64,000 nt of DNA from Bathymodiolus brooksi (taxonomy: Eukaryota; Mollusca; Bivalvia; Mytilida; Modiolidae): contig OY804579.1 of the NCBI GenBank assembly GCA_963680875.1, forward strand, positions 48,820,536 to 48,884,535, given 5' to 3'. Positions 62,795 to 64,000 of the stretch are shown here, piece by piece; positions within the stretch are counted from its first letter, which is position 1; every line of letters starts with the position of its first letter. The translations under genes were made by a program, and so were the position numbers. The notes beneath the pieces were generated by a model that did not search any database, was not told where the DNA came from, and saw only the letters and a program-made list of their open reading frames with translations.

Positions 62795-64000
62795 TTAACC
62801 GGGAGTCGACACACCTTTATTAATAATTCTGACAAAACGACATAATTTTTGGAGTTCTATTTTTGAAGTTGATGTCATTAATAGTTTGAACTTTATTATG
62901 TTTGGATTTATACGAATGTTTTTCTTTATATAAATTTTTCTTTGATTGCCGAAATACTGACATTTAAATAGATAATGAAATTCATCTCCAATTTCTCCAT
63001 TATTACATAAGGGACATATTCTATTCTCTCTGGCTATGTTTTTCCATCTACCATTTTCGACTGGTAACTTATGGTTAGTTGTTCTAAATTTACTTAATGT
63101 CAAATTATCCTTATCAGTTAAAATATTTAAGTAGTTTTCGAAAACCAAATGATCTTTATATATTCTGTAATTCAGTGCCTTCGGAGAATCGTTTACTGAA
63201 GAAAGCCACGTTTGGAGATATTGATCAGTGAGATTTTGTTTAATTGAGTGTTTCAACCACAATTCATTAATAAAAGTTTGTGACTCCCAAATATAATTAA
63301 AACCACAATTACACAATATATGTTTTACATATTTCAACCACATAAAGTTTCTATCTCTCACTCGCAACATATTATACATACATTTATAAATGATAGCAGA
63401 TAGTTTTGTTTGCTTTCCACTGATTAATTTAGCCCAAAAAGATATTGTTCTAACTTTTATATCAATGTCTAGGGGATATCTACCTAGTTCCCCATAAACC
63501 ATGTAACTTGGTGTGGAAGTTTTAAAATTAAGTAATAGTTTACAAAATCGCAAGTGTACCCTTTCTATAATTTCGTTTTTTGAAAACCCCCAAACTTCAC
63601 ACCCATACAATAAAATAGATTTTATTATTTTATCAAATAAGTCTAACTGGCACTGAATTGATAGGTTATGTATTTTTCCTCTTTTTAAAACTTCGAACAT
63701 TGCTTTTGTGGCTTTCTCTACTTGAGCTTTTTTTGCCATTGAAAAGTAAAACACCCAGATAATTAAATTCAGACACTATTCCAATTTCCATTTCATTAAA
63801 TGTGAATGTTAGATTATTTGGAAGCCTCCCTCTAGAAAAAACCAAAATTTTAGTTTTTCCGACATTAGCTTTAAGTTGCCAAAACTTACAATATTCAGAA
63901 AAGACATCAAGTTGTTTTTGAAGATCCTCTTTGGTTTCCGACATTATCACTGTATCGTCGGCGTACAGTATAACGAAAAGTTTCAGATATACATTTAACT
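62795..64000 (-). pseudogene. LINE ORF2 fragment running off the right edge
   Basis: Entering at the window edge, the minus strand encodes RT motif C 'VILYADDTVIMSET' (about 63990-63940), then 'LQKQLDVFSEYCKFWQLKAN' and 'GKTKILVFSRG'. A frame change near 63750 leads to the 63754-62795 frame. That frame has 'KSILLYGCEVWGFSKNEI', 'YMVYGELGRYPLDIDIKVR', 'FRTTNHKLPVENGRW' and the zinc-knuckle-like 'CPLCNNGEIGDEFHYLFKC'. It is the same family as 47000-47866 and fuller at its 5' side. One frameshift is visible. The rest of RT and the endonuclease would lie beyond 64000. A minus-strand 'aataaag' near 62705 may be its polyadenylation signal. Confidence 0.88.

Overview
This window is eukaryotic, repeat-dominated DNA, most likely from a marine bivalve mollusc (a mytilid would fit, but the species is not established). 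The evidence is low GC content, spliced genes, tRNA-headed SINEs with a core and a 'gaaagtggcgttaaa' tail that I associate with molluscs, and reverse-transcriptase families typical of bivalves. I see no bacterial genes, operons, CRISPR array, rRNA or complete tRNA gene.

Positions 77-38840 are a tandem segmental duplication. Copy A (about 77-11712) and copy B (about 13424-38840) carry the same features in the same order: a minus-strand SINE, an inverted retroelement 3' tail, the N-terminal end of a permuted Penelope-like element, a 68-bp repeat, a short ORF with one membrane segment, a two-exon minus-strand gene, a second retroelement fragment, a 36-bp repeat, a block of about 500 bp that reads as identical in the two copies, more SINEs, and a 56-bp minisatellite. 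The copies differ mainly in array length. The 68-bp repeat has 2 units in A and 16 in B. The 56-bp repeat has about 22 units in A and about 235 in B (25.5-38.7 kb), with a higher-order repeat of about 4.0-4.3 kb. Copy B also gained a SINE in the gene's intron, a palindromic element and a retroelement tail. The two-exon gene (3563-5612 and 18659-20817, minus) encodes an acidic N-terminal region with a nuclear-localisation-like signal and a C-terminal domain resembling an ADP-ribosyltransferase fold. It is the only gene I consider likely to be functional.

From 38.8 to 46.1 kb the main feature is a palindrome of two Penelope-like elements (RT plus C-terminal GIY-YIG nuclease) pointing away from each other. 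Both arms carry the same premature stop, so they share a defective source.

From 46.1 to 64 kb the window holds LINE remnants (47.0-47.9, 54.0-56.9 and 62.7-64.0 kb, the last running off the edge), two fold-back elements (46.4-46.9 and 51.6-52.4 kb), a 29-bp minisatellite of about 48 units (48.1-49.5 kb), a further permuted Penelope-like remnant and AT-rich DNA. One possible 58-bp exon lies beside the LINE at 54.0 kb.

The retroelement 3' tail ties the window together: it recurs on both strands, is joined to truncated coding fragments, and appears to have seeded the 56-bp minisatellite. All alignments were done by eye; no database search was possible.
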